Positions 41,625 through 54,808 are shown, counted from the stretch's first letter. The stretch is 64,000 nt of DNA from Brugia malayi (GCF_000002995.4 NW_025062475.1:11164187-11228186), one strand, 5' to 3'. A program made the numbers and translations. Notes: generated by a model from the sequence alone, not told the origin.

Positions 41625-42220
41625 CTAGTAATTTGTTTATGTTTCTTATAAACAAATTTGTTCTTGTACATTTCTTTGTGATAAATCCGTTGCCCGAAAA
41701 TGATGCACATGCAAAAAATAAAAAAGCAACCTCCAATTTTTTCATTTGTATTCTTAATTCTGAGGGCATTCTGATCAACACTGAATTATTTGAACTAATC
41801 TTTTATCCTAACACAGGAGCCTTCTTTAAAGGAGTGATATATAAACTATAGCAATGTCAGGCGATATGTTTTGTATAAATCCCTCATCCAGCATAATTTG
41901 AAAAAAAAAAAAAAAACAGCTTCTGAATAAAGAGTTTGACGGATTTTCTGGAGACTAGTTTATGACGGCTCATTTTTTAAATTATGAAGCTTAAGTGAGA
42001 GAAGGCATTACATTCTCTCTCTTGGAAAATCAAAGAAATTTGCCATAGTTTAAGACGCAGACAGTGGAAACGTTTAAATTAAATTTTCTTCGCTAAAATG
42101 ATATTATGTATAAGAAACTAAAATACAAATTAATCACTGCTAAAACGCAACAAAAGAAAAATGGTGTGCAAAGAGCATATTATTTACAAAAAAAGTTTGA
42201 AAACAGTTCAATTCTAAAAA
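41625..42220. other. Convergent spacer between spt-4 and NAA25
   Basis: A tail-to-tail interval with the spt-4 poly(A) signal near 41926 and an A-run at 41899-41914. No gene recognised. Confidence 0.5.
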
Positions 42221-45200
42221 TCACGCTTGCGACTGATTTAGCATACGTTTTACGGTTTTTTGCATATCAGTAATGGAGTCGTTATATGAGGCAATAATGG
42301 AAGAATCGACTTGCGCTTGCTCTTTGAGCAATATGATATATACTGCCTAAAAAATAGTCGGGTAAAAATGAATTTGGCTTCAATTCATCACTGCTACCTT
42401 GCTATTATCATAAATGAACAAATCTTATTAGAGAAAGGCGCAGTGTCATGAAGTGTAACTTATCAAGCAAAGTAAAATGGGCATTTTAAGGAAATGTAAT
42501 ATATCGAAGTAATATCCTGAAAATGTGCTTACCTCATCATAAACATTACTAACTTCTGGAATGAGATCATCATTTCTGAGCAATTTATGAACATCAGATA
42601 ACTGAGTGTTTATCGATGTGACACCTTTATTAATCATTGTCCGCACTTCATGCAGTTTATTGAATACAACATTTTTCTTTTGATTCTGGAAGAGAACAGA
42701 ATTCTTTTGATTCTGAAGTTATGTTAAAGGAAAAACAGGAAAAAATTCCATGTTATTCCGACAATATCGAAAGCGAATATACTGCGCTTCCCAATTCCTT
42801 CAATCAAAAAAGACATATTTCAAATCCCTCCAAATAGAATTCTTTTCTACAAGATGTAACTAAATGCAGCGACTCTCACTAAATCTGAAATTATTTGGAG
42901 AAATAAGTTAAAAACGAAAACTAATTGTTGATCTATGATAAACTGCAGTATAACCATTTATAAAAGAAATTCAGAATCACTAAATGAAATGAACTGTTTC
43001 TGTTACAGCTTTAAAAAATTTAAAAATACAATAGAACTTACTTTCGAGGAATTACCTTTTCTAGTTCCTTGACCAAGTGAAAATCCAAAAATATTATCCA
43101 GAACCATTTCCAATAATTTGACAATTAACTGCGCAAATGAAAGAATTTGTAGCACCATGCTGCAGTGACGTAATGTTAAATGGAAACAAAGTGCACCCGT
43201 AGCAACATTCGAAGCAACAACAGCTGAAAAAAAAGATCAGTTATTATTACAAACTTTAAAAGTAAATAAAGTTTATTGCACCAAAAATCAAAATTGAAAT
43301 TACAGGGCTTTCAACTAATATGAAGTCAAAATAACATGCTGAATGTATTCGGGAATGTAACGTTTTTAGTTTTTAAGCGTTTTTAAGCGCAGCTAATCTT
43401 ACGATTAAAACTTTCGAATCTTGGATCAACTTTCAAAACAAACTAAAAAATGAAATTTAAAATTAACGCAACCTACCAATAATTAAATTTTCAACTTCGG
43501 TAACATCCGGTAAACAGCGAAGCAATTTTTCCTCATGAATATGTTCAATAAGCTGAAAAGAAAATACATTTTATTCAACATAAAATAAAGCAGTCACAAA
43601 GCTTAAAACACGCTAAAAATTCTAATTACAGCACAGCATATCTTCATCTGCATTAAATTTCCCTTTAATTTTAAACTGCTTTTCAAACTTATAAAAAATC
43701 ATCAGCCGCTCTCATCATAACAATAATACTATGTTGCATATGCAAAAAATAAGGATTGTGAAAATAACAAAAAAACTTTGATCACAAAATTAAGCATAAA
43801 ACTAAGTTTACATAGTATAAGGTATTTATTCATAAAGAAAAACCCCCAAATATGTAACTAAACTGCTTTGTTTTCTAAAACGTTAACTCACATTGGATGA
43901 GGTTATTTGTTCCGAACATTCCACCACATTTGAAGCTGATTTTAATAAAAGCAATAATAAATCCATTTTTGGCGTATTTGTTAATTCGTATAAATGTACT
44001 GGTGGAGGAGATTGTAACAAATTGGGCTGAAACCACATTATTCAGTTAAGGAAGATAGTGATTACCTCGAAAACGCATATTATACTTTAACATTATAAGG
44101 TGTGCATATTAGGAATATTTAACATAAAAAAAGCTAATGCTCGCTACCTGAAAGTAAGGTAGAAATGTTGCAAAAATGTCTTATCAAATTTCAAAAAGTA
44201 CTAGAAATCACAAAGACTAAAATCAAATTTATCACGAAGTTTTTAATAACCTTACCAAAGTTTCATCCTTTTTATATGTTTGTCTGCAATGATCGATATG
44301 CTTCTTAAGTTGTTCCAAAAAAATGGACAAATTTCTAACCGTACACTTGGAATGACCTACAGCTGCTATTGACTTCATTAGCAAGTGGCTTAATTTCATT
44401 GCATCACACTGGAAAACATCGGTTTGTATTTTTTATAAATTACTGAAGCTTGGAGAACAATATTACAAATAAGATTTTCGAAGCTCCATAAGTTCAGCAA
44501 AATGAAAATTGACCTGCTCATGATATGTACGTTGCTTCATTTCGTTAAGTTTTTGCTGTTCCCTATTAACATCAAACGATGGTATGATACCGAAATCACG
44601 ATTATCTTCAAGTCCAAAAAAATCTGAAATGTTCCAACAGCCTTTTTGCAATAACTGCTGTAAAATTGGTACTGATTAAACTTACTATGTAATTGTTTTA
44701 AAATAAAATACTGTCTCCAGCATCTTTTATTCATTTATTTGATATAAATATCCTTTACTTTATAATTCTCAATCAGTCATTCAACCATTAAATAAGCCAA
44801 TACTTACATATACAAACCGTTGTAAAATTACGAAAATGTCAGGGATAATATTAACTATGTTTATAAAAGGAGAGAATTTGAGCAGTAAGTTTCAAAACAT
44901 ACTTCTTAATATTTTTTTGAAAAAAAAAAACAACTCAAACAGTTGTTCCATTATTAAACGAAAACTAACCAATTGGTTCCTCATCACCATACATAGTATC
45001 AACAACAACCTGAACTTTGTCAACTGCAAAACACGCACTCAACGCTCGGGTCTGTATATCAACACCGACAGCAAGGAAGGATTTGCTGACTTTATTAAGA
45101 AATTCAACTAGTCTTGGCACTTGCAAAAAACTGCCATTTTTGTAAGCTGTAGTTAAACATTCAGACACCTGCAATTGAAATAAAAGTCACTGAACGACTA

Positions 45201-48200
45201 GGAACCAAATATGATTTCCTGGTAAATAAGATATGACTAATTCACAAAATAACAATCAAAATCAGTGAATCCCATTCCTCCTGAAAAATAATAATAATAA
45301 TAAAAAACAAGACTCCAGTTAAAATACCTTATCAATTCCTAGTTTTTTACTCTAAAACATTTAAAGAGCTGGATAAAGTATCTAAACAAACCTCCTTTTC
45401 TGTTTGATCAAAAAAAGCGGCAAGTTCTGTATAGTGAATTATAGCACTACTAAACCTACCGTACTGCTCCAGCAAACCATAAACAAGATAACCTGAAATA
45501 CTGCCACAATCAAATTAGGTGACCAGTGTAACTGCAATCTTGTCATTAAAAACAAAAAAAAATTTAAAGACAGTTCCGCATTTTTATTTTCTGCGAAAGA
45601 TTATAGCAACAAGGTGAAGAGAATTGGATCAAATTCAAAAAGGACCCCTCATCTGATAAAGCAGAATGAATTAACCTAAAGTATCCCTTTGAATATATTT
45701 TATATCCAAATTACGCATAAATCTTTGTACTTGAGTTGTAACACCAATAGATGAATAAGCTTTACATAAAACAATAGCACTGATCGGATCTGATGGGTGA
45801 TTTTTAACAACCCATTCCAGCAGCAATATTAATTCATATAGTGCATCAGTATCACCTAAATTTTATATCGGTGTTTGAAAAATTGGAAATTAAATTCAGT
45901 GGAACTAGCATCAACAATATTGAGTATTTCATAAAATGGTATGAGATAGAGCTGATAATTTCTATTTCGTCGTACTCAATTGGTTATATGTTAAAGAATA
46001 TTACAGTACGTTATGGAGATGCGATCACCAAAGATAGAACTCACAAAAATTATATTACTTAGTCAGTATACAAATTCTGCGAGTTAAATTTCAAAATCAT
46101 TGCGCTTTACAGATTTTGAAGTATTGATAAGCTATGTATATGCATGATCTTCAGCTTCATTCCAATGCTACATAAGGATTACTATAAAAGAATAAGCAAA
46201 CAATTCAACATTCGAGATGCTTTGACTTTACTCGTCAATTCGAATGCAAAAATTGTGCAAAAATTTTATTTCGAATTTAGGCATAAATAAACATACCGTT
46301 ATCAGCGTACAGGTCCCACAGCAAATTTGCAGCAAGATGCGCATATGCAGCTGCAGCAAGATCAGAATCTGAGCAGTAATCAATCATTTTGATCATATAA
46401 GTGACCGTCCTTCTTTTTTCCACTGCTGACTGCTTTTTATGAAGCCCTAATCCTCGCCGTAAACGTTGATATATAATATCAGCCCAGTGAATGTTTGTGG
46501 TCTACAAAACAAGAAGTATTCGATTAAATTTAATTTAAAAGTGAATCCATTTTATTAAACAAATATCTCCTAATTCGTTCACAAATTGCTACATTTGTAA
46601 ATAGAACAAAATTAAAGAAAGACTTACTTTCCCTTTCTCTTGATTATGTTCTTCTTTTAATAAACTGATAAAATCCGAAACCCTCTGTATAAAACCATCA
46701 ACCTGGTCATCTCTTATAAGGGAGAGAAAAGGCTTCAAATCAACATAACAACACGGTTTGCTATGGAACAAACGGATATACTCAAATATATACTCATCAG
46801 GATTACCTGTAAGTTCCTCTTATAAAAAATACTTTCTCTTATAAGTACAGAATTCTCGGAATAATTATCTTCAATTATTGCTTATTCCATAAAAATTGCT
46901 CAAAAAACAAAATTATTTATGAGATTCAACTCTTTCCTACACAAGTAACTTACTAAGTTTAAGCGTATCTAATAGACTGATTGCTACAATTTCATTTTCC
47001 AATAATTTCCTGACCAGTGTTAGACGTGCAAGAAATGGTCCACGTAAGAGTATTTTATTCAGCGGTTCGGCTAATAGTGACAAAATTCGTTCGACAACTC
47101 TATCGAGCAATCTGAAAAATAACTTCAGTTTAGTCAAATGGAATCAATTATCAATCTGAATATTTCTTAGAAAAAAGCTGAAATTTAGACGTTCTCGATC
47201 TTTAGAAAATGAATTTGAATCAAACAGTCATCTTTTGCACCTTTTTCTTGCTTCTTCTTCAAATTCCTTCACAGATGCAAATGCCGAATCAAACAGAAAC
47301 GTCCATAGCGACCAGTCGTCAGGACTGCAAATTAAATACGTTTATAATAATAAGAAAGATACAAAGTGGGGATTCTTTGAAACTCTTAACAAATTTTTCT
47401 TTTATAAGAAGTGGAAACTAACTTATTTTTCAATTCATTGATACTACGTTCAATAACAGTCTCATGATCACCTTCCAGTTGGTATAATTTTAAAATTTTG
47501 TAAAACAGAAACTGAGCGGGATGCTTTATATGTCGACGCGCCAAATTATCAGCTAAAATACTGACAATTCCAAAAATCAAACTAATTTAATCACTGCTTT
47601 TTACCTTTGCAACATGATAAGAAAATTCCTTGATGATTCCTGCATGATATGTACAAAAAGCAAGCAGATGATTTTACTGCCACCAAACATTCGGTTTAAA
47701 ATTTCAGAAAATATGAGAATTAAACATTATATACATAGTTAAGTACGTGTAGGATATACATCTAAAGAAAATGTTTAGTATATACTTTCAAGAAAGAGCG
47801 CAGCTTTAGCATATTGTCCTGAATTTTCCAAGATAAGCACGTATAAATCACATTCTGAAATTCAAGAGAATAATGTTTTGTCCAAGTTCATCTTGTAGTC
47901 TATACTTTCAAGAAAGATGAATTGAGCAAAATTCATACCATGCCATCTGAAAATATATTTCTTATGAAAATAACTTTTAAAATCGGAATATCGCAATACA
48001 AACCAGCCTCAGCTTGTATCAAATTGGATTCGATCATTTTTGTAACCATTTTTTCAGCTAATGGATAAAGTGTTGACTGAGCTAAATTCTGATCCCCCGT
48101 AATTGCCTGCAGTTTTTATTAATCGAAATTATTTGAAACTTTACTTGAAAAGCAAGTGTAGTAAGTCACTGACAAAACAAAAGTATTTTGAAATAGTTCC

Positions 48201-49504
48201 TAATCTAAAATAAGTGAGAACAGCTTAAAGGAACCAATTTCTTGACCCAAAAACATTGACGCCAAATGCTATTTTTAATTTTCAAGCAAACTTTGCTCAA
48301 ACTGTGATGTCTAAATACACTAAAGTAAATGCAATCTGAAATAAACCTAATGGAATAAAATAACCTGAACTTCACCAGGAATAAAATCAGACACATAATA
48401 GCGCAATGTAACATATACCTATTCAATCAGTAAAAACCTTTTTTAAATAGCAAAGTGCTGAAATCGAAAAAACAGCTGACTTGCATGACGATGCTCATAA
48501 CATTCCAGAAATAGTATGGATTTCGTTGAAATTCTTTATATAATGCCAAAGCTGTCTTCTGCTGTTGCTTGTAATTTCGTACACGAACATAGCTCATAAA
48601 TAAATGAGTCAGATACTGTTCGTTTTTAGGATAACGAGCACAGATCTTCTCATATAATACAGATATTCTTTCAGGTGTATATGCTTCCTAAAATTATATT
48701 AATAGAAAATATTAGCATGACTCTGCTTGAAACACCAACAGATAAAACTATACTAAAACAAAAATCTTTTCCAAATTTTCAACTGGAAAAGGATAAAAGC
48801 GGCTTACGATAATTATGATAGGATGTAAGCTCAGCTGAAACCTTAAAACAGTGACATAAAGCTTGAAGAGTATTTTCATCGAAATCATCTTTCACTGACT
48901 CAACTTCATCGATCAGTGGCCATGCTTCACCCACACGGTCAGCACGAATCAAAGCTAGTGCTTTCAAAACCTTTAAAAAAAGAAATCATTTTGAGGTTCG
49001 CAGCTTTTACACTGACATTTTACTCTGCTACATTTACGATCCTAACTCACTACAAGTTTTTTGTCCTGACACAAACATTAACTGAGAGTAATTCCAAACA
49101 GTGAATCACAATTTATCTATCAAACAATTAATACCTTAGCACAATGAGTGGTTGGATGTTTCTTCAAGACTTTGTCTGCTTCCTGCATTGCTTTTTTGTT
49201 ACTTCCTGCATCAATTGCATCTGAATCGTGCATATTTTCATTTTTTTTTTAGATGGAACAGTAAAATTATAACTATTCTATGAAATATGGATTAAGCGGA
49301 TTCATTTGTTCACCTACCTAATTTATTAGGACTTAATTATTACGGATTTAACAATAAATTTCTGCCACGCAAACTCCTAAAATTTAAAGAAATGTTCCGG
49401 AAAGTTCAAATTTCAACATATCAGTTTCAACATTACAAATTAAGAATACCATATATCGGTTTGAGCCGTCTTTCCAACACAATTTGGTCACTGCTTTTCA
49501 ACAT
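42221..49504 (-). CDS. NAA25: NatB N-acetyltransferase auxiliary subunit NAA25
   Basis: Twenty-one minus-strand exons: 49504-49450, 49220-49135, 48970-48842, 48687-48481, 48106-48004, 47854-47786, 47552-47423, 47324-47241, 47111-46954, 46806-46628, 46501-46297, 45855-45676, 45492-45392, 45168-44970, 44623-44514, 44408-44256, 44026-43892, 43552-43477, 43223-43042, 42685-42533 and 42346-42221. They join exactly to 939 residues (human 972). The N-terminus ERRLKPIYDAIDAGSNKKAM and the blocks RNPYYFWNVMSIVMQ, NPDDWSLWTFLFDSAF, SKPCCYVDLKPF and IKYIQRDTL align along the whole length with NAA25/Mdm20, a TPR-like superhelix. With catalytic NAA20 it forms NatB, which acetylates nascent proteins starting Met-Asp, Met-Glu, Met-Asn or Met-Gln at the ribosome. 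The first exon was found by homology; a downstream ATG at 49233 would give a truncated start. Confidence 0.92.
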
Positions 49505-50439
49505 TTCCCAGATCAAATCCAACTAAAGCTTTCACAAGCACTAAATTTCAAGCAAAAAATGAATTACATAACATGCAATGAAGCAATAACTCAGGTAATA
49601 TCAAAAGAATTCCAATCACTTGTACCTTTACCCAATGCTTATTGAAATTTTACAAGTTGTATAAAAACTTAACAATCCACAGTGACAGTCATATGCCCGT
49701 CCTTCCATCTAGTTTACTGATTAATTCGCCACTTTCATATTCTAAGTATTACATTATTAACTGAACCTATGAGAAAAATCTTTGTCTTAACTTAAACCAA
49801 AATTCGAATTAAACTTCTCAAACATCAACGCCATACAATCCGGAAAACTATCCTACCGCACGACTAATGGATAATTTACAAGAAAAACTAACTGATCAAC
49901 TTAATGATAAAAAAGCCATTCAGGAAACCCTAAAACCGAACAGATACATCTCAGACCACCCAACTTAGTGCTGTGTTCCAAGGAGACACCTTCAAATCCG
50001 ACCACTCAAAAAAGTTGTGCAGGATGAAATAACGGAAAGAAATTCAGATTTCCAACTTTTTTCATTTGGTTTCTTTATATTAATCGCAATCTCTTGTATT
50101 GTCACTTCGTTGTTAGCTACTCCAATCTAATTAATTTTTTTTTTCTTTTGAAATAATTAACACTGAAAATTTTCCTTCTCTTTCTTTATTTTTCGATTCA
50201 TCAGTTTTTCCTGGTAATTAATTATAAGTCGCCATATATAAGTAAATTTATTTTCGTTCATTTTATGTTTATACAATTCCGGTACATATCTAAAGTTTTA
50301 TTTTTCAATTTATATTCGAACGTAAGCATTATGTTTATTGGAAGGGATAAATTGCAATGTTTCTTGAATTTATATTTTCTAGTTGTTAAATTTATCATTT
50401 AATATTAATGTAGATTGATTTGTAGATTCATGTATTGCC
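49505..50439. promoter_or_regulatory. Divergent promoter region of NAA25 and GLYCTK
   Basis: A 0.9-kb interval between two genes transcribed in opposite directions. AAGCTTTAG on the minus strand (ending at 49523) and TTTGTAG on the plus strand (ending at 50425) are candidate spliced-leader acceptors. No defined promoter motif can be named. Confidence 0.4.
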
Positions 50440-52964
50440 ATGAATGAGTTACGGGATCTCTGTCTTCATGCATTTCAAGCCGCTATTGACGGTGCACAAC
50501 CATATCAGCGTGTTCGTGACGTAAGTTTTAATCGGATCGATTATTATTTTCAAGTCGTTAAAATAGAAATTGTAAAATGGAAAAAAAAATAGAAATTCAC
50601 TAAATGCAACACATTTGGTGAGCCTGATTAAAATTTTGGAATTCAGAAAAATTTGAAGATTTCAGACTCTATGCTTAACAAATGGGTGTGTCAAAGTGGG
50701 ACAGCGGATTTATCAAGTTAACCACAATATTCATTTAGCTGCTTTCGGTAAGGCTGCGTTGGATATGGTACGTGGTGCGGAGGATACATTGGACGATCAT
50801 ATCATCGAAGGTATTGCAAGCGTTCCAAGGGGCACACTCCAGAAATTGTACATTTTGATAAAATTCAATTTTTACCAAATGATCGGTAAGAGAAACGGAA
50901 CTTGCCATCCTTAGAAGTATACCAATAAAACTGAATGAAGACTGATTTAGATGAGATGGAATACTTCAGCGGTTTAATCTAGTTTATTGTTTAATCTTAA
51001 CAAACTTAAGTTTTTGTCAGAAAAAACATAAATTTGCGAACGAAGTTCCTGGAAGGTGCAACAAATAACTTACCGGATGAGAATGCTTGTAATAATGCTC
51101 GGCTGATTGAAGAAATGGCAGAGAGATTGCAGACATCAAATGATATCTTTCTTGTATTGGTTTCAGGTTTTTTCTCTTTACTTTTTAACTTTATGGAATT
51201 CTCAAAAGAAGATCAGCAAGTCGTTGTTTAAAAAATGGATAAATCATAGTGGGTAAAAAGAGAAGCTAAAGATTGATTTTTTGAGAAATTTACTCATATA
51301 GCGATAATTTCCTGATCTCCGAAATTTTCGACTGTTGTTTGAACTTTTCTGTCAAAGATTTTGAAAACTCGTTTAGGTGGTGGTTCAGCTCTTCTCTCAG
51401 CTCCAATTTCTTCTATTTCACTTGATGATAAACGAAAAACTATAAATGCAATGACTTCTCGTGGAGCTGATATTAAGCAAGTGAATATTGTTCGAATAGC
51501 ACTTTCACGACTGAAAGGTGGCAAATTGGCCCAAATAGCACATCCTGCCAAAGTAACAATATAATCTTTCAGTTTAGAATTAGGATCGACCTTAAAAGTA
51601 TTTTCTAGTCGTAGCTTTGTGTACACGCAATTATTTTTAACGTATTAAAGTTGTTTACAGTTATTCACTTGCTAATAAATTAATGAAGAATGACATCCCA
51701 TCTAGTCTTTTGCAGATTTTAGCTATTATCGTTTCCGATGTTGTTGGCGATTCATTGGAATTTATAGCCAGTGGTCCGACTGTTATTTCTCCAGATAAAT
51801 ACGATCCAGTTATTATTTTAAAGAGATTGAATGCTTGGGATGCTATACCCAGTTCAGTGCAGGCCGCTCTTAGCGAGCCTTATAAAATGAATTCAGCTCA
51901 CGTGAGCATGTGCTTATCTTTTTGTTTTTTCTATTTCCAATGTTTTTATTTATGATTTACTGCTTCAGTTTTGGATTTGGGGGAATTAGTGGGCTCTCGA
52001 AAAAAGATTTCATAACCAACCATTTTCTTTGTTTTGTCCTGTGTGATGAGCAATTATTCAGTAATATGTTTTTTGAATGCTTCTTAACGATATACTTAAA
52101 ATAACGAAACTTACAAATATATATATATATATGTATATATAATATAACAAAAACATATAATAACAAAACTTAAAAAGAAAAGCACAAGTTCCTAACATCA
52201 TTAAATTATCTTCTTTTTTAGGATATTGAACATATTGATGTTCATAATACGATTGTTGCAAACAATAAAAGTGCACTGTTAGGTGCCAGTGAGGTTTTAA
52301 GAAAAAATGGCTATCAATGTCATGTTGTAAACACTGCTGTTATGGAAGACGCTAACTTATTTGGATTTCAACTTGCCAATATCATTAATGCATTGATAGC
52401 AGGAAAATCATTTTATCAGGCATTACAATCTGCGAATATGATATCAAATAATACAGCACCATATGGAGGTGAATACTGATCTATATTGATAGAAATCATA
52501 AGAGCTTTATTTTATTTAACTGAATTGTTAAAAAATTTCAATTTTCAGTAAATTCCACTATTTGAGATAAAACTGCTCTGCTATTTGGTGGTGAATGTAC
52601 GGTAACGGTAAAAGGAAGCGGTAAAGGTGGTCGCAATCAACAAATTGTTCTTGCTGCCCTTTCGAAACTGCTTGAGCAGTCGAATTTCGGACAGGAAAAG
52701 GTGGAGTTCGCACTGATGAGTGCTGGTACAGATGGCCAAGATGGACCAACAGATGCAGCTGGAGCTGTTCTAACCAGTAATGATATGCAATACTTTCTTG
52801 AAGTGGGATCGCAATGGAAAAAAACAGTGATTGATGAATATATAGATAATAATGATTCTTATAATTTCTGGAAGAAATTTAATAATGGAAAATCGCACAT
52901 CATTTTCGGACCTACCGGGACAAATGTGATGGATGTTCAAGTATTATTACTCAATACGAAATAA
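50440..52964 (+). CDS. GLYCTK: Glycerate kinase (GLYCTK, MOFRL family)
   Basis: Exons 50440-50520, 50666-50847, 51021-51166, 51377-51552, 51716-51901, 52222-52468 and 52567-52964 join to 471 residues. Family blocks are clear: LAAFGKAALDM, EGATNNLPDENA, LVSGGGSALLSAPI, RIALSRLKGGKLAQIAHPA, IVSDVVGDSLEFIASGPTV, LLFGGECTVTVKGSGKGGRN and the C-terminal MOFRL part SAGTDGQDGPTDAAGA, ending GPTGTNVMDVQVLLL. The enzyme phosphorylates D-glycerate with ATP in serine and fructose catabolism. The last exon is the odd one: the strong acceptor TTTTCAG at 52548 would place an in-frame TGA (52563-52565) before the conserved block. Only a weaker TTTGAG acceptor 18 bases on, overlapping the TGA, gives an open frame. 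An AATAAA signal overlaps the stop codon (52960-52965). No mitochondrial presequence is evident. Confidence 0.9.
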
Positions 52965-53591
52965 AATTTTAGGAAATCAAAATGTAACATTTAAAAAAAA
53001 AGAATCAAAATTTGAAACAGTTGGAAAATGTCTGACATTTTAAAGTATGAAGAAAATTCTTTGCTTTTTATTTTGTGTTATGCGTATCACACAACACTCA
53101 CGGATTTTGGTGATAACAATATTTTCTAATTTCCTGATGAGATTCAGTAAAAACAATGAAATTAATTTTGAATTATGGCTTTAAATAAATACTAAGACTG
53201 CTTTTACTGCTCCGAGCTGCATGGCCCGGTTGTGGTGAAACACTGTGTTTCGGAAGATGACCATAGTAACAGTCAGGTCTCCCACCTATTTTGCTAAATA
53301 TGATTTAAATTAGCAGTCTTCTGGAAAGAGTTTCGTAAGCGGGTTAGTAATCTGAGCGAAATTAAGCAGTAAAGTCGGTCCTGCACTGCAAAAATGATCT
53401 CCGGTTCGTCTCTCTATTCTAATTTTTATGAAGCAAAGATAATATTTTGTACCGATATTTCTTGGGAGGAAGGACGGTATGGAATAAAGAGGAGTGTGTG
53501 GGTAGATCCTTAGTCCCACTCGAATATCCATTAATTTTTAAATTTATTTAATGGATCCATTCTTGGATGGTCATTTTGGGTGACGGTGACT
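52965..53591. other. Intergenic region with a GC-richer island
   Basis: Between GLYCTK and tRNA-Pro. About 53206-53420 is markedly less AT-rich than its surroundings but has no convincing ORF or known RNA fold. A 9-bp inverted repeat, ATCCATTAA and TTAATGGAT, lies at about 53526-53556. Confidence 0.5.
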
Positions 53592-53663
53592 GGCTGAGTG
53601 GTCTAGTGGTATGATTCTCGCTTAGGGTGCGAGAGGTCCCGGGATCGATCCCCGGCTCAGCCC
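53592..53663 (+). tRNA. trnP-AGG: tRNA-Pro (AGG anticodon)
   Basis: A 72-nt cloverleaf with acceptor stem GGCTGAG/CTCAGCC, a D-arm with GGTCTAGTGGT, anticodon stem CTCGC/GCGAG with loop TTAGGGT (anticodon AGG, decoding CCU), and a T-arm with GGGATCGATCCCC. The A and B box promoter elements are internal. No intron is present. Confidence 0.97.
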
Positions 53664-53740
53664 TTCTTTTGTAAAAGTCGTGTTTGTTTCCTGAAATTGT
53701 ACGGCAGGGTAGTCTTGTCACAATGATCTAAATTAATTAA

Positions 53741-53789
53741 TGAAATGATCTGTGGCTGTTGATAGAAAAATAATAATTTGGTAAAAGCA
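53741..53789 (+). repeat. 49-bp direct repeat, copy 1
   Basis: Starts TGAAATGATCTGTGGCTGTT and is identical to 54290-54338 except for one base (G at 53781, A at 54330). The two copies are separated by 500 bases. Confidence 0.95.
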
Positions 53790-54063
53790 TTTTTGTTTCT
53801 CATTAACATGTTTAGGGTATTCGTTTACCACAGATATAAGTAAGAAATCTATTGATTTTAATAAATTCATCAATTTCATCTGACAAATTTTACATTTGCG
53901 AAGAATAATCTTTTTGTTCGTAGCTTAGTGTTATCATTAAACTAGATTCCAATTTAAGTGAAATAAAGATTTAAGAATAGTAGTCTTTATTCCTTTTTTT
54001 TTTTTTCAGTTGTAAAGTAATCTTATGATTGCCTTATTAAAATTTCTGGTCTTAGACTTGAGT

Positions 54064-54110
54064 ATTTTTCTATAGATTAAAGTTGAGAGATTTTTCTATA
54101 GATTAAAGTT
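54064..54110. repeat. Short tandem duplication
   Basis: TTTTTCTATAGATTAAAGTT occurs twice, separated by a few bases. Confidence 0.9.
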
Positions 54111-54289
54111 ACCATTGCCTAGAGAATGATCCATAATTAAGTTTGAAGATAGAAAACACTGTAAAAGATCTATCTTTGCTTGATATTTAATGAATAAATT
54201 AGAGATAAATGAATATTTTTCAAAAACAGTATAAATCTGACCATCCAATTTCTAATTTATGACCTAACTTATTTTGATAAAATCACAAA

Positions 54290-54338
54290 TGAAATGATCT
54301 GTGGCTGTTGATAGAAAAATAATAATTTGATAAAAGCA
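54290..54338 (+). repeat. 49-bp direct repeat, copy 2
   Basis: The second copy of the element at 53741-53789, in the same orientation with 48 of 49 bases identical. No open frame or obvious RNA fold explains the conservation. Confidence 0.95.
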
Positions 54339-54736
54339 AAGAACAAATAAATTCAGAAAATACGTAGCGGTAAAAATGATAGTGTATTTATTCTGTATAT
54401 CAAATTCATTGTTCTAAATTGTTTGGTATGTGAGTAATGATAAGCGCAAAAAGAATAACAGTTATAATATCAGTTACCGCCATTAAATATAACAATGAAA
54501 AGTACTGTATGCACATGAACTAAATGACAAGTAAATAGTAAAATGAAACTAAATTAGTATATTGAAGAAATAAGGTTTCTTTAGTTCCACCTAGTACTTA
54601 TTACTAGTACGTATTATCGATTGCTTTTGATAATAAAAGTGGTCTTTAACTTTTGACCTCTTTTTGATTTTATAATGTTTAACTGACTTTATTGAAATTA
54701 ACTTTTCTATAATATGTAATTGGGTAGTCGGTAGAC

Positions 54737-54808
54737 GCCTCATTAGCTCAGTGGCAGAGCGTCTGTCTTGTAAACAGAAGGCCGCTGGTTCGATCCCAGC
54801 ATGAGGCA
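54737..54808 (+). tRNA. trnT-TGT: tRNA-Thr (TGT anticodon)
   Basis: A 72-nt cloverleaf with acceptor stem GCCTCAT/ATGAGGC, a D-arm with TAGCTCAGTGG, anticodon stem TCTGT/ACAGA with loop CTTGTAA (anticodon TGT, decoding ACA), and a T-arm with GGTTCGATCCC. No intron. Confidence 0.97.

Larger units (their letters stand above)
53664..54736. other. AT-rich spacer between the two tRNA genes
   Basis: No gene recognised. It contains two copies of a 49-bp direct repeat (53741-53789 and 54290-54338) and a short tandem duplication of TTTTTCTATAGATTAAAGTT at 54064-54110. Confidence 0.6.

Noticed and set aside
49135..49233. ATG at 49233 as the NAA25 start
   Set aside because: An upstream exon (49504-49450) restores the conserved ERRLKPIYDAIDAG N-terminus in phase.
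50848..50885. Extending GLYCTK exon 2 to the GTAAGA donor at 50886
   Set aside because: Its phase does not fit the next exon; the earlier GTACAT donor does and keeps the conserved EGATNNLPDENA block.
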